Assembly: GCA_031400955.1 (NCBI GenBank) | Contig: JANNQW010000171.1 | Span: forward strand, 1 to 21,844 | Length of the DNA stretch: 21,844 nt | Reading direction: 5' to 3' | Origin: VFKE01 sp031400955 | Lineage (GTDB): Bacteria > Verrucomicrobiota > Verrucomicrobiia > Verrucomicrobiales > Verrucomicrobiaceae | In this document: positions 21,399 to 21,844 of the stretch, in pieces | Layout: each line of letters begins with the position of its first letter | Position numbering within the stretch: the first letter of the stretch is position 1 | Position numbers and translations under genes: made by a program | Notes under the pieces: generated by a model | The model's database searches: none | What the model was told of the DNA's origin: nothing | What the model saw: only the letters and a program-made list of their open reading frames with translations

Positions 21399-21844
21399 TG
21401 ATGGAACTCGACCAGCGTGAATCGCTCGTGGACAAACTGCTGACCGAGCAAAATGCGCTCGGCACCGCAGTTTCCCGATTCACTAACTGGCACGATGACG
21501 CGCATTCAGAACCGCTCCAAGCTCGCTACTATCGCAATCTGATTCCGCTGAACAAACCCGTTCGCGGCGAGCAGTATGCCTTCGAAGTTAACCTTGACCA
21601 ATGCACCGGCTGCAAAGCCTGCGTCGCCGCGTGTCATTCGCAGAACGGACTCGATGATGATGAAAGCTGGCGCGATGTCGGCCTGCTGCTTAGTGATGAC
21701 AGAACGCCGTATCAGCAGACCATAACCAGCGCGTGCCATCACTGCGCCGATCCCGCGTGCGCCAACGGCTGTCCGGTGCTCGCCTACGAAAAGGATCCGG
21801 ATACCGGCATCGTCCGGCATCTCGACGACCAGTGCATCGGCTGC
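21395..21844 (+). CDS. DmsB-type 4Fe-4S ferredoxin protein, 3'-truncated by the window edge
   Basis: The first 150 residues of a protein that runs off the window. Its ATG overlaps the nirA stop (ATGA), and two more in-frame ATGs follow at once. Cysteines are arranged as in the electron-transfer subunit of DMSO-reductase-type molybdoenzymes: C70-x2-C73-x2-C76-x3-C80, then C114-x2-C117-x4-C122-x3-C126-P, and the start of a third cluster at C147-x2-C150. The N-terminal 60 residues are unusual for DmsB and may contact a partner. In this operon it probably serves a molybdopterin nitrate reductase encoded just downstream, possibly with a fused membrane anchor; both points lie beyond the window. A respiratory role is possible, but the linkage to nirA argues for assimilation. 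Confidence 0.88.
   Translation, partial: MMMELDQRESLVDKLLTEQNALGTAVSRFTNWHDDAHSEPLQARYYRNLIPLNKPVRGEQYAFEVNLDQCTGCKACVAACHSQNGLDDDESWRDVGLLLSDDRTPYQQTITSACHHCADPACANGCPVLAYEKDPDTGIVRHLDDQCIGC

Noticed and set aside
1..21844. CRISPR arrays, tRNA or rRNA genes, insertion sequences, phage genes or anti-phage systems
   Set aside because: I saw no regularly spaced repeats, tRNA-like cloverleaf, transposase, integrase or terminal repeats anywhere in the window.

Overview
The window looks like chromosomal DNA of a free-living, Gram-negative member of the Verrucomicrobiota (PVC group). This is an inference from gene content: a PEP-CTERM surface protein, a prepilin-like protein with an H-X9-DG motif, a secreted esterase carrying an SHD1 domain, a sulfatase, a DUF6580-type membrane protein, and a dispersed-repeat-like palindrome inside a coding region. 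Base composition is moderately GC-rich. None of the starts I could place is preceded by a clear GGAGG-type ribosome binding site.

Layout. (1) 1-3620: three exported hydrolases in a row on the + strand: the C-terminal part of an iduronate-2-sulfatase-like sulfatase cut by the window edge, an alpha/beta-hydrolase-like protein, and an SHD1 + sialate-O-acetylesterase-type carbohydrate esterase. A decayed gene tail lies between the last two. (2) 3798-8401: two polyamine genes on the + strand, a large membrane/spermidine-synthase fusion and speA (arginine decarboxylase). A cluster of GTGAA/TTCAC half-sites and a six-codon upstream ORF precede speA. (3) 8423-11953: a convergent DUF6580 membrane protein; a divergent PEP-CTERM protein and prepilin-like protein; then an outer-membrane-like protein and a small c-type cytochrome behind a promoter with a Fur-box-like palindrome between its -35 and -10. 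(4) 12021-13923 (- strand): a YafK-type L,D-transpeptidase-fold protein and a LysR regulator. (5) 14018-21844 (+ strand): a compact nitrate-assimilation operon divergent from the LysR gene.

The nitrate operon is the most interesting part. Its order is: leaderless NrtA/NasS-type nitrate-binding protein, 17-codon mini-ORF, NarK/NasA transporter, PP2C-phosphatase/Ser-Thr-kinase fusion, CysJ-like diflavin reductase, NirA-type sirohaem nitrite reductase, and DmsB-type 4Fe-4S protein (cut by the right edge). Most junctions overlap by 4 to 20 bases. The implied scheme is: nitrate is imported by NarK; a nitrate reductase, probably just beyond the right edge, makes nitrite; electrons pass from NADPH through the diflavin reductase to NirA, which makes ammonium. 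Control would come from the LysR protein, possibly the soluble nitrate-binding protein, and the kinase/phosphatase. No NasT-type antiterminator is present. The polyamine pair lacks agmatinase and AdoMet decarboxylase here, so the other pathway steps must lie elsewhere.
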